Assembly (NCBI RefSeq): GCF_005870035.1
Contig: NZ_SWJG01000001.1
Span: 1,475,639 to 1,539,638 of the forward strand
DNA length: 64,000 bases
Direction of reading: 5' to 3'
Source: Spirosoma lacussanchae
GTDB lineage: Bacteria; Bacteroidota; Bacteroidia; Cytophagales; Spirosomataceae
The translations under genes were made by a program, and so were the position numbers. Below the pieces are notes generated by a model. It searched no databases. It saw nothing but the letters and a program-made list of their open reading frames with translations, and was not told the origin of the DNA. Of the stretch, positions 15,797 to 24,446 are shown one piece after another; positions within the stretch are counted from its first letter, which is position 1, and each line of letters starts with the position of its first letter.

Positions 15797-16396
15797 TTAA
15801 TAGGCGTAGTTTTTCTGACCGGGCTTAAGCTTGATGAGTTCGTACTTGCCCGGAATCGGTACATAATTGAACGACGCCTGCAGACCTGCTTCGGACGTGA
15901 AGTAGCCCAGCAGCGTCAGTTCCTTCATAAGCCGCCAGAAGGGTAGCCCCGTAGCCTGTTTTTTCATCAGTTCTTTATCTTCATTATCGCCCATTTTCGT
16001 TTGCTGCACCTGATAAGCCTTCATGAGCTCTTTGGTCTCCGCTTCCAGCCGCCGAAGCGTTTCGGTTTGATCGGCCGTTGACTGGCTCAGAAAACCGGCC
16101 TGCTGGAGCTGCTCAACCCCCGCCACAAAACTCTGGTGTTCGGGTTGCAGATAGCAGTCCTGCAGCATCATTTCGATAAAAGCCGGTACGCCGACTTCTA
16201 TAGCGCCCGGAGTATCGGTCTTTGGAATAATTAACTCAGCCACCGTCGCAACAAGACTGCGCTGGTCTGAAGTGAGGGTAAATCCGCCCGGAACCCGTTG
16301 GTGCCGGCCCCGGCGGTCCATAGCCAGCAGGGTAGGGGCCGAGAGGGTGCTTCCGAGTAGCAGCGAGATATGAGAAAGCGCGTTTCGTCGATTCAT
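15797..16396 (-). CDS. Gluconate 2-dehydrogenase subunit 3-family protein
   Basis: A 199-aa protein. A twin-arginine-like signal (MNRRNALSHISLLLGSTLSAPTLLA) suggests Tat export together with the folded flavin partner. FTLTSDQRSLVATVAELIIPKTDTPGAIEVGVPAFIEMML is the conserved block of the subunit-3 family, and the C-terminal LGYFTSEAGLQASFNYVPIPGKYE is also typical. It precedes the GMC gene by 15 bases in the direction of transcription. The small subunit is needed for export and stability in characterised homologues. Confidence 0.85.
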   Translation of the reverse strand: MNRRNALSHISLLLGSTLSAPTLLAMDRRGRHQRVPGGFTLTSDQRSLVATVAELIIPKTDTPGAIEVGVPAFIEMMLQDCYLQPEHQSFVAGVEQLQQAGFLSQSTADQTETLRRLEAETKELMKAYQVQQTKMGDNEDKELMKKQATGLPFWRLMKELTLLGYFTSEAGLQASFNYVPIPGKYELIKLKPGQKNYAY

Positions 16397-16749
16397 TCTG
16401 GAACAGGGCTTATAGTATTTACCAATAAGACAAAATAATAGGATAAACTACAGGTTTGCTTCCTTCAGAAGACTTGCTTTTACATTATTTTTTCAGGCTG
16501 GTATTTTTCGCTGGTGGGAGCCTGACCAGCAAAAGGCGCCTTACCCCCAGACGGCGCGGGTCTGTCCGGAACTGCCATGGTATCAGGCCGATTGCCGCCT
16601 GGCTGATCCCGTACCCGGCGGATAAGAACGTACACCCGCGGGAATGCCCGGCCCGGTGGCGAGCGGCCTGGAGGTGCCTGATTACACTCAGATGGTATAC
16701 TGTACGGCAGGTCGCCGGGGTCGACGGCCTTATTTACCGCTACTTTCCG

Positions 16750-16757
16750 TATTTTTG
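16750..16757 (+). promoter_or_regulatory. Predicted -7 promoter element for the M23 peptidase gene
   Basis: TATTTTTG matches TAnnTTTG and lies 50 bases before the chosen ATG at 16808. The 410-base gap 16397-16807 between the divergent Tat-protein and M23 genes otherwise holds only GC-rich sequence with short overlapping frames that I do not accept as genes. Confidence 0.4.
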
Positions 16758-16807
16758 GGCACTTGACCTTAATGTAACAGGTAGTGAAAGTTGACGTATT
16801 GTCGTTC

Positions 16808-17599
16808 ATGCGGGTAGCAGGTATTCTGGGGGCAATTGTGATCGGGAGTTTAAACGTAGCTTCATCGCAGGTTGTATCGGCCAATTCGGTAGAGCCAACT
16901 GTCTACGCCTATTGCCAGCAATTTCAAACCCTGTACACCCTGATTCGTGAACAGCGGGTAGCGCCCGACTCGGCCCGTATAGCCTTTAGTGGCATCATGA
17001 AAGGACTGCAGGAGCGTTTCAGGAGTGTTGACAGCTTCCAGCCCGATTCGGCCCAACGCGACAGTCTGCGCCGGACGGGTCGTTACTTTGCGTTCCCGCT
17101 GCGTGGGTATGCGCCCAGTGCCATCGGAGGCACTCACGGCGAAGGGTACCGGGGGAACGGATTTGATTTGTTCGACTACAACGTACGCGGGAGCCACCCG
17201 GCCCAGGATATATTCATTTCAGACCGAAATCAGGATTATCTCGACGACCGGACCCGGCAGCCGGTCGATATTCTGTCGATGAGCAACGGCCTGGTATTGG
17301 GAATCGAAACGGGCTGGTTACCGGGTTCCGAATACCGGGGGGGCAACTGGATCTGGATTTACGACCCAACCCTGCATGGCCTTTTTTACTACGCACACAA
17401 CAGCCACATCACCGTTGCGCCGGGGCAGTGGGTACAGGCCGGGCAGAAAATTGGCGAAATGGGCCGAACGGGGTTCAACGCCTACAAAAGCCGGTCACCG
17501 ACGCACCTGCACCTGATGTATTTACAGATACAGCCCGACGGTCTTCCCTTGCCGCTCAATACCTACAGCTGGTTGCTTTCGGCCCGATTGAGCCGGTAA
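16808..17599 (+). CDS. M23-family metallopeptidase
   Basis: A 263-aa exported protein with signal peptide MRVAGILGAIVIGSLNVASSQ. The frame reaches back to a GTG at 16784, but the ATG at 16808 gives a normal signal. The C-terminal half holds the M23 zinc motifs: HPAQDIF (HxxxD) and THLHLM (HxH). GRTGFN and the VAPGQWVQAGQKIGEMG lysostaphin-type barrel lie between them. It probably cuts peptidoglycan cross-links in the periplasm. It ends 3 bases before the convergent ligase gene. Confidence 0.85.
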   Translation: MRVAGILGAIVIGSLNVASSQVVSANSVEPTVYAYCQQFQTLYTLIREQRVAPDSARIAFSGIMKGLQERFRSVDSFQPDSAQRDSLRRTGRYFAFPLRGYAPSAIGGTHGEGYRGNGFDLFDYNVRGSHPAQDIFISDRNQDYLDDRTRQPVDILSMSNGLVLGIETGWLPGSEYRGGNWIWIYDPTLHGLFYYAHNSHITVAPGQWVQAGQKIGEMGRTGFNAYKSRSPTHLHLMYLQIQPDGLPLPLNTYSWLLSARLSR

Positions 17600-17601
17600 G
17601 A

Positions 17602-18762
17602 TCATCTGGCCGTTTCGGTAATCAGGTAGTCAACAACGTCTTCCAGACTCTCGGTCCGCTCAAAAACGGCCCGTTGCCGGCTGGCCCCGTTGCCCTCCCG
17701 AAAAACTTTATCGATCAGCCTGGTTATTTCTTTTCGGTCGCCGTAAGCGTCCAGCGCCGGGCTTACGTAGGTCAGTAGCTGATCGACCAGTTGCCGGGCC
17801 GGAACTGCCTGGGCTGCCTGTACATCGATGAGCTGGTCAGTCAGGCCAAAGCGCGCTGCCTGCCATTTGGCTGCCTGTATCAATTCGGTTCTGACGTGGC
17901 GGAAGGGGGCGTATCGCTCAGCGTCCCAGGCACAGGTTCGGGCCAGCGCGCGCGCCAGTCCGGCAATCAGAACCGCTTCGTCGACGGTTAAACAAACATC
18001 CGTTACCCGAAACTCGAGCGTATCGTAATGCGACGACGGCCGAACATCCCAGTAAATCTTGCTGGCATCGGCAATGATGCCCGTAGATGAAAGCTCGTTG
18101 ACCAGCTGCTCGTAGTCGGCCCAGGCGTCGAAGACCTGCGGAATGCCAGCGGTGGGCCAGCGCCCCCATATCTCGGTGCGAAAACTGGCATAACCGGTAT
18201 CGGTGCCAAGCCAGAAGGGTGAGTTACCCGCCAGTGCGAGCAGGACCGACAACCAGGGGCGCGCCCGGTTCATGACCTGTATGGCGATTTCCCGATCCGG
18301 GATGCCGACGTGCACGTGGCAGCCAAAGATCAGCTGCTCTCGGGTGAGCTGCTGAAAGTCGGTAGCCAGGTCGCGGTAGCGGGCTCGCCGGGTCAGCTTC
18401 TGGTCTTCCCAGTGCGAAAAAGGATGGGTGCCAGCCGCCACGATGCGATTTCCCGTTTTCCCGGCGGCTGTAATCAGCTCGCTCCGCAGTCGGTTCAGTT
18501 CGTCGCGCACCTGGCCGAGGGTCTGGCAGACGGGAGTGCCAATTTCGATCTGCGATCGGTACATTTCGGGGGTTACCTGATCGCCGACGGTAGCCCGCGC
18601 TTCCGGGAGAATGAGCTGCGCGTCGGACTGTAGCTGCCGGGTTTCGGGATCAACAATCTGATACTCTTCTTCAACGCCCAGGGTAAAGGCTTCGTCGGGA
18701 ATGGCCACGGATAGACGGGTTTGGTTGTGTGCTGACTCGGGGAGCCGGTGTTTACAACCCAC
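17602..18762 (-). CDS. Glutamate-cysteine ligase-family carboxylate-amine ligase, YbdK type
   Basis: A 386-aa cytosolic enzyme. FTLGVEEEYQIVDP is the conserved N-terminal block of the GCS2/YbdK family. YRSQIEIGTPVC, IVAAGTHPFSHW, FGCHVHVGIPD, and SSHYDTLEFRVTDVC are the further active-site motifs. These enzymes ligate glutamate to cysteine or another amine using ATP. The first codon appears to be a GTG, and a start a few codons later is possible. True glutathione synthesis is not indicated, because no gshB is near and the window also encodes BshB1 for bacillithiol. Confidence 0.85.
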   Translation of the reverse strand: MGCKHRLPESAHNQTRLSVAIPDEAFTLGVEEEYQIVDPETRQLQSDAQLILPEARATVGDQVTPEMYRSQIEIGTPVCQTLGQVRDELNRLRSELITAAGKTGNRIVAAGTHPFSHWEDQKLTRRARYRDLATDFQQLTREQLIFGCHVHVGIPDREIAIQVMNRARPWLSVLLALAGNSPFWLGTDTGYASFRTEIWGRWPTAGIPQVFDAWADYEQLVNELSSTGIIADASKIYWDVRPSSHYDTLEFRVTDVCLTVDEAVLIAGLARALARTCAWDAERYAPFRHVRTELIQAAKWQAARFGLTDQLIDVQAAQAVPARQLVDQLLTYVSPALDAYGDRKEITRLIDKVFREGNGASRQRAVFERTESLEDVVDYLITETAR

Positions 18763-18810
18763 CAGCCCGAAAGAGTAACCCGCCTGTCTGTAAATTGTTG
18801 GCCGTGGTTA

Positions 18811-19017
18811 TTATGACTCCCGCACCAGGTTGACGCCGGTAATCAGAAAAATCATACCGACGATGAACGGGGCGGCTGACTCGGCCTTGTTAACGCTCAT
18901 CCCCAGAACGGGTTTGCCATCAGACAGAAAGGCCACAAGGGCAAACAGGACGACGACAACCCCCAGGATGGTCAGCGATGCGCCAAAGAAGCGCCGGAAA
19001 TTGGTATTATTCTCCAC
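18811..19017 (-). CDS. Small two-helix membrane protein
   Basis: A 68-aa protein with two hydrophobic segments, about residues 10-31 (GASLTILGVVVVLFALVAFL) and 47-64 (APFIVGMIFLITGVNLV). The loop between them is polar. The first codon appears to be GTG. No family recognised beyond a general small inner-membrane protein. It sits alone between the YbdK ligase and the CCA-adding enzyme on the same strand. Confidence 0.6.
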   Translation of the reverse strand: MENNTNFRRFFGASLTILGVVVVLFALVAFLSDGKPVLGMSVNKAESAAPFIVGMIFLITGVNLVRES

Positions 19018-19086
19018 GGTGTTAACTGAATAAACGATGAATGATAAACAGGGAATGAGGACAATGAATGCTCAAAATAAGCGGAT

Positions 19087-20565
19087 TCATTGGTCATTGT
19101 TCACGATTGTTTTGGCAACCAGGCCGCGTTTTCGTCCCTCTTCGAGCAAAAACGGAAGCGCCTGATCGAGCGTATTGGGAACAAGACCGTCCAGCACGGC
19201 TTCGCGAACCACGGTTTTCAGCTCGCCTACTTCTTTGGATGGCGGCAGACCGAACGTTTCCATGATGAGTTCGCCCGTTATGACGGGCTGGAAGTTGCGT
19301 AGCTTGTCGCGCTCTTCCAGATCGTGCAGCTTCTGTTCGACCTTATCGAAGTTACGCAGATGTTTCTGGACTTTTTCGTAGTTCTTCGAGGTGATGTCGG
19401 CGCGGCAGAGAGCCATGAGGCCGTCGAGTTCGTTGCCGGCATCGAACAGGAGCCGGCGCAGGGCCGAGTCGGTAATCTGCTCTTTGGTGAGCGCAATGGG
19501 GCGCAGATGCAAACGGACCAGCGTCTGTACAAACCGCATATGCTCGTTGAGCGGCAGCTTCAGGTTTCGGAAAATACGCGGTACCCAGCGGGCCCCCAGG
19601 TCTTCGTGGCCGTGAAAGGTCCAGCCGGCTTTCTGGTCAAACCGTTTGGTAGCGGGCTTGGCAATGTCGTGCAACAGGGCGGCCCACCGGAGCCACAGCT
19701 CGTTTTCGGGGGTGACGGCGTCTTTTTTCGAGCGGTTGGCAATGTTGTCGAGGACCTGCAGCGTATGGTAAAAGTTGTCTTTGTGGCCTTTCCCTTCTAC
19801 CGTCTCTACCCCCTTCAGGGCAATCAACTCCGGGAAAATGCGCTCCAGCAGCCCCGCGTGGTACAGTAGTTTGAACCCATACGAAGGCGTTGACGACAGA
19901 ATGATCTTGTTCAGTTCGTCGGTGATGCGCTCCTGCGACACAATGCTGATCCGTTCGTTCATCCTGACGATGGCGTCGAAGGTGTCGGGCTCAATATCGA
20001 AGTTTAGCTGCGACGCAAACCGGATGGCCCGCATCATCCGGAGCGGGTCGTCGGAGAACGTAAGGGCCGGGTCGAGCGGGGTCCGGATGGTTTTTCGTTT
20101 CAGGTCTTTGAGCCCGTCGAACGGGTCGAGCAGGGTGCCGAAGTCTGACTGGCTCAGGCTGATGCCCATGGCGTTGATGGTAAAATCCCGGCGGTTCTGG
20201 TCGTCTTCAAGGGTGCCGTCTTCAACAATTGGTTTGCGGGAGTCGCTTCGGTACGATTCCTTCCGGGCGCCAACAAACTCAACCTCCCAGCTGTCGGTGG
20301 TCGGGCTGCCAGGCTGGTTTGTGCGTAGCATAGCGGTGCCAAAGTTCGGGAATACGGCAACGGGCGTGCGCAGCGCCTGACCCACGGCTTCGGCCAGCGT
20401 AATGCCACTGCCTATGCAGACCACATCGATATCTTTCGACGGGCGTCCCAGCACCAGATCGCGTACGAACCCGCCAATTACGTAGGCTTTTACGCCCATC
20501 GAATCAGCCTGTTGGGCGATGGTCTCGAAAATCGGGTTTTTATGGAGTGTGTCGCTAAAATTCAT
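19087..20565 (-). CDS. cca: CCA tRNA nucleotidyltransferase / HD-domain protein
   Basis: A 492-aa cytosolic enzyme that adds or repairs the CCA end of tRNA. VIGGFVRDLVLGRPSKDIDVV is the class II nucleotidyltransferase motif with the catalytic DxD. RRDFTINAMGISL, DPLRMMRAIRFASQLNFDIEPDT and RITDELNKI are the following conserved blocks. An HD phosphohydrolase domain (WAALLHDIAKPATKRF, FHGHEDLGARW) lies in the middle. The ATG at 20565 overlaps the stop of the Sua5-like gene by 4 bases, which marks translational coupling. An in-frame extension to 20619 would lie wholly inside that gene and is rejected. Confidence 0.92.
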   Translation of the reverse strand: MNFSDTLHKNPIFETIAQQADSMGVKAYVIGGFVRDLVLGRPSKDIDVVCIGSGITLAEAVGQALRTPVAVFPNFGTAMLRTNQPGSPTTDSWEVEFVGARKESYRSDSRKPIVEDGTLEDDQNRRDFTINAMGISLSQSDFGTLLDPFDGLKDLKRKTIRTPLDPALTFSDDPLRMMRAIRFASQLNFDIEPDTFDAIVRMNERISIVSQERITDELNKIILSSTPSYGFKLLYHAGLLERIFPELIALKGVETVEGKGHKDNFYHTLQVLDNIANRSKKDAVTPENELWLRWAALLHDIAKPATKRFDQKAGWTFHGHEDLGARWVPRIFRNLKLPLNEHMRFVQTLVRLHLRPIALTKEQITDSALRRLLFDAGNELDGLMALCRADITSKNYEKVQKHLRNFDKVEQKLHDLEERDKLRNFQPVITGELIMETFGLPPSKEVGELKTVVREAVLDGLVPNTLDQALPFLLEEGRKRGLVAKTIVNNDQ

Positions 20566-21092
20566 TTTCGTATAAACTGCACCTCGCCATTTACCCCCAG
20601 CCGCATGATGCGGGGCCATCTGGGCATGCCGGGTAGCGTTCCGAACCGCTCAGCAACGAGCGATTCAGCCGCCGGTGGCAGGCTCAGCGACTCGAATGGA
20701 ATGGTCAGCAAGCCGCGGCCAAAACTGCCGATCAGCCGCTGAATGTCGGGATTGAGCGACCGCCGAACGGCCACTGTAGCCGTATCAGCCAGGGCCGATG
20801 CGGCCAGGTTTTTGCCCTGATCGTAGACGACAATCAGCGGGTTTTCGGCAAACTCAACCAGATCGAAGGCTACATCGGGCACTTTAGCCACGTAAAGACC
20901 CAGCTGATCGGTATGCTGAATGAGCACGGTGGGCTGCAGCTGAGCAGGCAGGCTCGTTCGAAGGCTGAGCAGCGATTGAACAGCTGCGTCATTAGTCGGA
21001 TCGGCGGCTACCGACCAGCCAGTTTCGTCGGCTAGGGCAATCAGCTGGCCCTGCCGCAGTTGATAGGCGATGTCGCGGATGCTTGCGGTCAT
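20562..21092 (-). CDS. Divergent Sua5/YciO/YrdC-like protein
   Basis: A 176-aa protein resembling the L-threonylcarbamoyladenylate synthase fold: an N-terminal helix and strand (LRQGQLIALADETGWSVAADPTNDAAVQSLLSLR) in the place of the usual YPTDTVYGL...NEAAVERIFRIK. The KRP/RxxP-type motif that follows in classical TsaC proteins is not visible (TSLPAQLQP instead), so activity is uncertain. It overlaps the CCA gene by 4 bases, so both products probably serve tRNA maturation. Alternatively it is a degenerate paralogue with another role. HypF in this window carries its own separate YrdC-like domain. Confidence 0.7.
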   Translation of the reverse strand: MTASIRDIAYQLRQGQLIALADETGWSVAADPTNDAAVQSLLSLRTSLPAQLQPTVLIQHTDQLGLYVAKVPDVAFDLVEFAENPLIVVYDQGKNLAASALADTATVAVRRSLNPDIQRLIGSFGRGLLTIPFESLSLPPAAESLVAERFGTLPGMPRWPRIMRLGVNGEVQFIRK

Positions 21093-21237
21093 AATGTAAT
21101 AACCCGCAAAAATACGCCAAGTTTGGCAGAAGTATGCAGTGGTAGGCTCCGGTCTGCCCTTTACCCGACCGGTTGCAGCCCGATAACTGGTGTTTGGCGC
21201 ATGGGTCTGGCCAGTTACCGGTTTGTCCGGAAAACTG

Positions 21238-21262
21238 AAAAAGGTCCCGGCAGGACCTTTTT
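21238..21262. terminator. Rho-independent terminator hairpin
   Basis: A perfect 10-bp stem AAAAAGGTCC / GGACCTTTTT with loop CGGCA. The A-run on one side and T-run on the other make it usable from both strands. It lies 13 bases after the stop of the - strand nitrilase-family gene, which it probably terminates. Confidence 0.8.
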
Positions 21263-21274
21263 CGGTTGAATGAA

Positions 21275-22282
21275 TCAGGAGTAGAGTTTTTTGATCACTT
21301 CCTGCTGTGTTCGAACAAAGTGGGGGCGTTCGGCGGGTTGACTCAGCAGGGTGTCGGGGGGGTAGATGCTGGTCTGGGCGTAGCTCTGGGCGTACAATTC
21401 ATTGCGCTGGCGGGCCAGCAGGTTGCCGGCTGCGGGCCGTTGCCGGAACTCGCGCAGGGCTGCCAGGTCAATATCGGCGGTGGCCGCCAGACTCTCGCCC
21501 TGGGCGGCTTCGGCCAGGATCATACCGCGGGGGTCAATGATTTTGGACCCACCGTTATGGGTTGCCGACGGAATCGGGCTATCGATGACTCCGCCCGCGT
21601 TAGCCGATACAACGTAGGCCATATTCTCGATGGCTCTGGCCTGTTTAGCTACATTTTTCGGACTAACCAACGGGCTGCTCACGTCGGCCGTAGCGTGCAG
21701 GAGCACTTCGGCTCCGCGCATGGTCAGGCAACGGGCTACTTCCGGAAACAGAATCTCGTCGGAGGCAATGCAGGCCAGGGTTCCGATGTTTGTTTTGACA
21801 ACCGGGAAAAGGGAATCGTAACCGTACGCATCCAGATACAGTTCCCAGACATCGTGGGGCGTGGGGGTGTACATGGCGTTCAGTCGCCGGTAGCGCAGCA
21901 GCACATCGCCGTTAGGACCCATGATGAAGCTGGTCTGAAAGTACAGTTCCGGAAAAAAAGCATCCTGTTCGTAAACGTTGCCCGAAAAATAGATTTGCTG
22001 CCGCTGTACCATAGCGCCCAGAGCCTCGTATACGCGTCCGTCGATCTCGAGGGCGGCTTTTTCGCGCCACTGTTCCGTGGTTTCGCTAAGCGGTGGGCCC
22101 GTCAGGAAAGACTCGGGTACTACGACCAGCAGGGTGTCTTTGCCGATGAAGTTGATAGAAGCGGCAATCTGTTGTTCAAGGCGTTCGATGGTCCTAAGCA
22201 TGGCCGCTTCGGCTTCATCGCGGGTCTGGAAGGTGTTAACGGTCTGGCAGGCTAGTTGAAGGGCCAGGGCTTTGTATGACAT
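21275..22282 (-). CDS. Carbon-nitrogen hydrolase (nitrilase superfamily)
   Basis: A 335-aa cytosolic hydrolase. Glu in VVVPESFLTG and Cys in LACIASDEILFPEVAR match two members of the Glu-Lys-Cys triad. The place of the usual Lys reads LRYRRLNAMYTP, with arginines and no lysine, which may be a subfamily trait. AIENMAYVVSANAGG and IIDPRGMILAEA are further family blocks. Expected reactions are hydrolysis of a nitrile or amide; the substrate is unknown. It is transcribed towards the terminator at 21238. Confidence 0.8.
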   Translation of the reverse strand: MSYKALALQLACQTVNTFQTRDEAEAAMLRTIERLEQQIAASINFIGKDTLLVVVPESFLTGPPLSETTEQWREKAALEIDGRVYEALGAMVQRQQIYFSGNVYEQDAFFPELYFQTSFIMGPNGDVLLRYRRLNAMYTPTPHDVWELYLDAYGYDSLFPVVKTNIGTLACIASDEILFPEVARCLTMRGAEVLLHATADVSSPLVSPKNVAKQARAIENMAYVVSANAGGVIDSPIPSATHNGGSKIIDPRGMILAEAAQGESLAATADIDLAALREFRQRPAAGNLLARQRNELYAQSYAQTSIYPPDTLLSQPAERPHFVRTQQEVIKKLYS

Positions 22283-22435
22283 GAGTGAGTGGGATGGCTA
22301 CCGCCAAAATAACGGGTTTCGCCGATAAAATGACAGGGCAGCGGATTGCTCGTGAACAAAAATCCGCCAACAATGATTGATAGACTAGTTAACGACCCCC
22401 GATCTGAACAACGTTTTTTGTTCACACACTGCCCC

Positions 22436-23155
22436 ATGATCGTAGATGTACTGGCCATAGCCGCCCACCCCGATGATATTGAAATGACCTGCGCCGGTAC
22501 CGTGCTGTCGCTGATTGAAAAAGGCCGAACGGTGGCAGGCGTTGACCTGACCCAGGGCGAACTGGGTACCCGTGGCACGCCACAGATCCGGTTGCAGGAA
22601 GCGGCCGAAGGAGCCCGGCTCATGAAGCTGTCGGCCCGGGAGAACATGGGGTTTCGCGATGGTTTCTTCCGCAATGACGAAGAACACCAGATGGCGCTGA
22701 TCCCCATTATTCGGCACTACCGCCCCAAAATTGTACTGACCAATACGCCCGACGATCGCCATCCCGACCATGGCCGGGCTGCGCAGCTGGTCGTTGAAGC
22801 CTGTTTCTATGCGGGCCTTCGGCAGATCAAAACAGTGGACAAAGACGGCCAGCCGCAGGAAGCCCATCGCCCTGATTTCATTTATCACTTTATTCAGGAT
22901 CGCTCGCTCCGTCCCGATTTCGTAGTCGATATTTCGACTTACTGGGATCAGAAAATAGCGGCAATCAAAGCCTACAAAAGTCAGTTTTTCAATCCGGACA
23001 GCAACGAGCCGCAGAGCTACATTTCGGGTGAGCCGTTTATGAAGTTTCTCGAAGCCCGCACCCGCGAACATGGACACATGATTGGCGCTGAATTTGGAGA
23101 AGGTTTTGTAACAAAGCGTATGCTGGGCGTACAGGACCTGTTCGCGCTGGTCTAG
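22436..23155 (+). CDS. bshB1: Bacillithiol biosynthesis deacetylase BshB1 (PIG-L family)
   Basis: A 239-aa zinc enzyme that removes the acetyl group from GlcNAc-malate in bacillithiol synthesis. IAAHPDDIEMTCAGT and DDRHPDHGRAAQLV are the zinc-binding motifs. TQGELGTRGTPQIRLQEA and YKSQFFNPDSNEPQSYIS are specific to the BshB1 branch. The ATG at 22436 puts the first strand at the N-terminus; the longer frame from 22346 is rejected. Bacillithiol is the usual low-molecular-weight thiol of many Bacteroidota. No other bsh gene is in the window. Confidence 0.85.
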   Translation: MIVDVLAIAAHPDDIEMTCAGTVLSLIEKGRTVAGVDLTQGELGTRGTPQIRLQEAAEGARLMKLSARENMGFRDGFFRNDEEHQMALIPIIRHYRPKIVLTNTPDDRHPDHGRAAQLVVEACFYAGLRQIKTVDKDGQPQEAHRPDFIYHFIQDRSLRPDFVVDISTYWDQKIAAIKAYKSQFFNPDSNEPQSYISGEPFMKFLEARTREHGHMIGAEFGEGFVTKRMLGVQDLFALV

Positions 23156-23288
23156 TCCCGGCTCTTAGGGCGCATTGGTTTGACTGTCAGCGGTTTCGTT
23201 GCAGGCTGGTTTTTAACGGCGGGGTTAGGCAAACGTTTATTATAGTTGTACTTTAGCTCCTTCATTACCCGCTTCACTGCCATTGCGT

Positions 23289-23651
23289 ATGAGAAAAAAG
23301 CCGTTTAGTATCGACCAGGCTGCCTATGCTAACCTGCTGGCGGGTATCAACAACCTGCATTTTACCGAACGAAAAGGAAATCTGTCCGATTTTCACCTGT
23401 ACAGCAACGACCAGTGGCTGGCCGATACGGCCGTTATCGAACAGCTGACCCGGTCGAAAGGGGAGTGGCAGGTCGATCTGCTGTTCGCATCCATTTATAA
23501 CCCGCTCAAATTTCTGAAGCGGCATATTACCTCCCATGTCTGTCCGAAGCGGGCGGCTCAGCAGGCTCATTTTATGCGTCGACTGGCGGCCAAAGACCAG
23601 CGCGGTACCCTGACCGTTTCGGCCGATCAGCTTAACCCCTGTCTCAACTGA
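23289..23651 (+). CDS. Protein of unknown function upstream of tetR
   Basis: A 120-aa basic protein from the ATG at 23289; the frame starts at a TTG two codons earlier. There is no signal peptide and no membrane segment. It is rich in Lys, Arg and His, with one late cysteine pair (HVCPKRAAQ and NPCLN). I do not recognise a family. It ends 13 bases before the TetR gene on the same strand and is probably co-transcribed with it. Its base composition is like that of the chromosome. Confidence 0.55.
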   Translation: MRKKPFSIDQAAYANLLAGINNLHFTERKGNLSDFHLYSNDQWLADTAVIEQLTRSKGEWQVDLLFASIYNPLKFLKRHITSHVCPKRAAQQAHFMRRLAAKDQRGTLTVSADQLNPCLN

Positions 23652-23664
23652 TCCAACATTTGCT

Positions 23665-24285
23665 ATGCTGTCTACCAAGCAACGTATCCTGAATGCATCC
23701 GTCAAACTCTTCAACGAATATGGCGTCGATGCCGTACGGTTACAGCAGATTGCGGAAGAGATCGGGATCAGTGTTGGTAATCTGGCCTACCATTACAAAT
23801 CGAAAGATGCTATCATCGAATCGGTTTATGAACAGGTCATCGACGAGTTCAGCCATATATTTCGGCAGTACCTGCAAAGCCCCGAGCTGGCCGACTTTGA
23901 TCAGCAGCTGAGCTTGTATTACCAGTTTTTCCAGGCCAATCAGTTCTACCTGGCCGAATTTTTCAAAGCCAGCACCACCCCGGGCGATCATACGGTGGCC
24001 TGGCAGCAGGCAGTCAATAAAATGCTGCTTCAGCTCCGAAGCTGGCTTCTGTTCCATCAGCAACGGGAGGTGCTCAAGCCCGAACCGACACCCGGTTTTT
24101 ACGATCAGCTGGCGCAGTCGCTCTGGATGTCGCTGGTTTTTTCGCCGATCTTCAACACCATGCGCGGGCTGCACAGCACCGAAACAAGTTACAAACAGAC
24201 CGTCTGGAGTCATATCCGGCCTTATTTCACCGAGCAGGGCCTGGCCGAATACCAGGCCGACGTGGTGCCCCTGCTGAGCTACTAG
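23665..24285 (+). CDS. TetR-family transcriptional regulator
   Basis: A 206-aa DNA-binding protein. The N-terminal helix-turn-helix (ILNASVKLFNEYGVDAVRLQQIAEEIGISVGNLAYHYKSKDAIIESVYEQV) is at residues about 6-55; the C-terminal half is helical and varied, as in TetR ligand domains. It ends about 75 bases before a perfect 22-bp palindrome that overlaps the hydrogenase promoter, and a near copy precedes hypA. TetR proteins bind palindromes of this size, so it is the best candidate regulator of the hydrogenase regulon. That link is inference from position. Confidence 0.85.
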   Translation: MLSTKQRILNASVKLFNEYGVDAVRLQQIAEEIGISVGNLAYHYKSKDAIIESVYEQVIDEFSHIFRQYLQSPELADFDQQLSLYYQFFQANQFYLAEFFKASTTPGDHTVAWQQAVNKMLLQLRSWLLFHQQREVLKPEPTPGFYDQLAQSLWMSLVFSPIFNTMRGLHSTETSYKQTVWSHIRPYFTEQGLAEYQADVVPLLSY

Positions 24286-24358
24286 CCACAAGCCCCCGTT
24301 TTACCATCGATTAGCCCTGAAACCTGCTGACAGCGAGGTAGGTATCGTCGTGAAAAAG

Positions 24359-24380
24359 AATTAGAAAAATTTTTCTAATT
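24359..24380. promoter_or_regulatory. Perfect palindromic operator upstream of the hydrogenase genes
   Basis: Half-site AATTAGAAAAA (24359-24369) followed directly by its reverse complement (24370-24380). It sits 12 bases before the TACATTTG promoter element and so would overlap the -33 region. A 24-bp near-identical palindrome lies at 29551-29574 before hypA. Two copies in front of two functionally linked operons indicate a shared regulator. Confidence 0.7.
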
Positions 24381-24392
24381 AAAAATAAAAAT

Positions 24393-24400
24393 TACATTTG
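24393..24400 (+). promoter_or_regulatory. Predicted -7 promoter element of the hydrogenase structural operon
   Basis: TACATTTG is an exact match to the Bacteroidetes TAnnTTTG element, 46 bases before the small-subunit ATG. The operator palindrome ends 12 bases upstream, over the expected -33 region. Confidence 0.65.
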
Positions 24401-24446
24401 TGCTTCATATAGTTCAATAATTAACTGTACTTAAACCCGTACTTTC

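Noticed and set aside
16480..16884. A - strand open frame of 134 codons overlapping the start of the M23 peptidase gene
   Set aside because: Its best internal ATG overlaps the M23 ATG on the other strand, leaving no room for two promoters, and the product looks like a random proline/arginine-rich translation. The M23 gene has a promoter match and a signal peptide.
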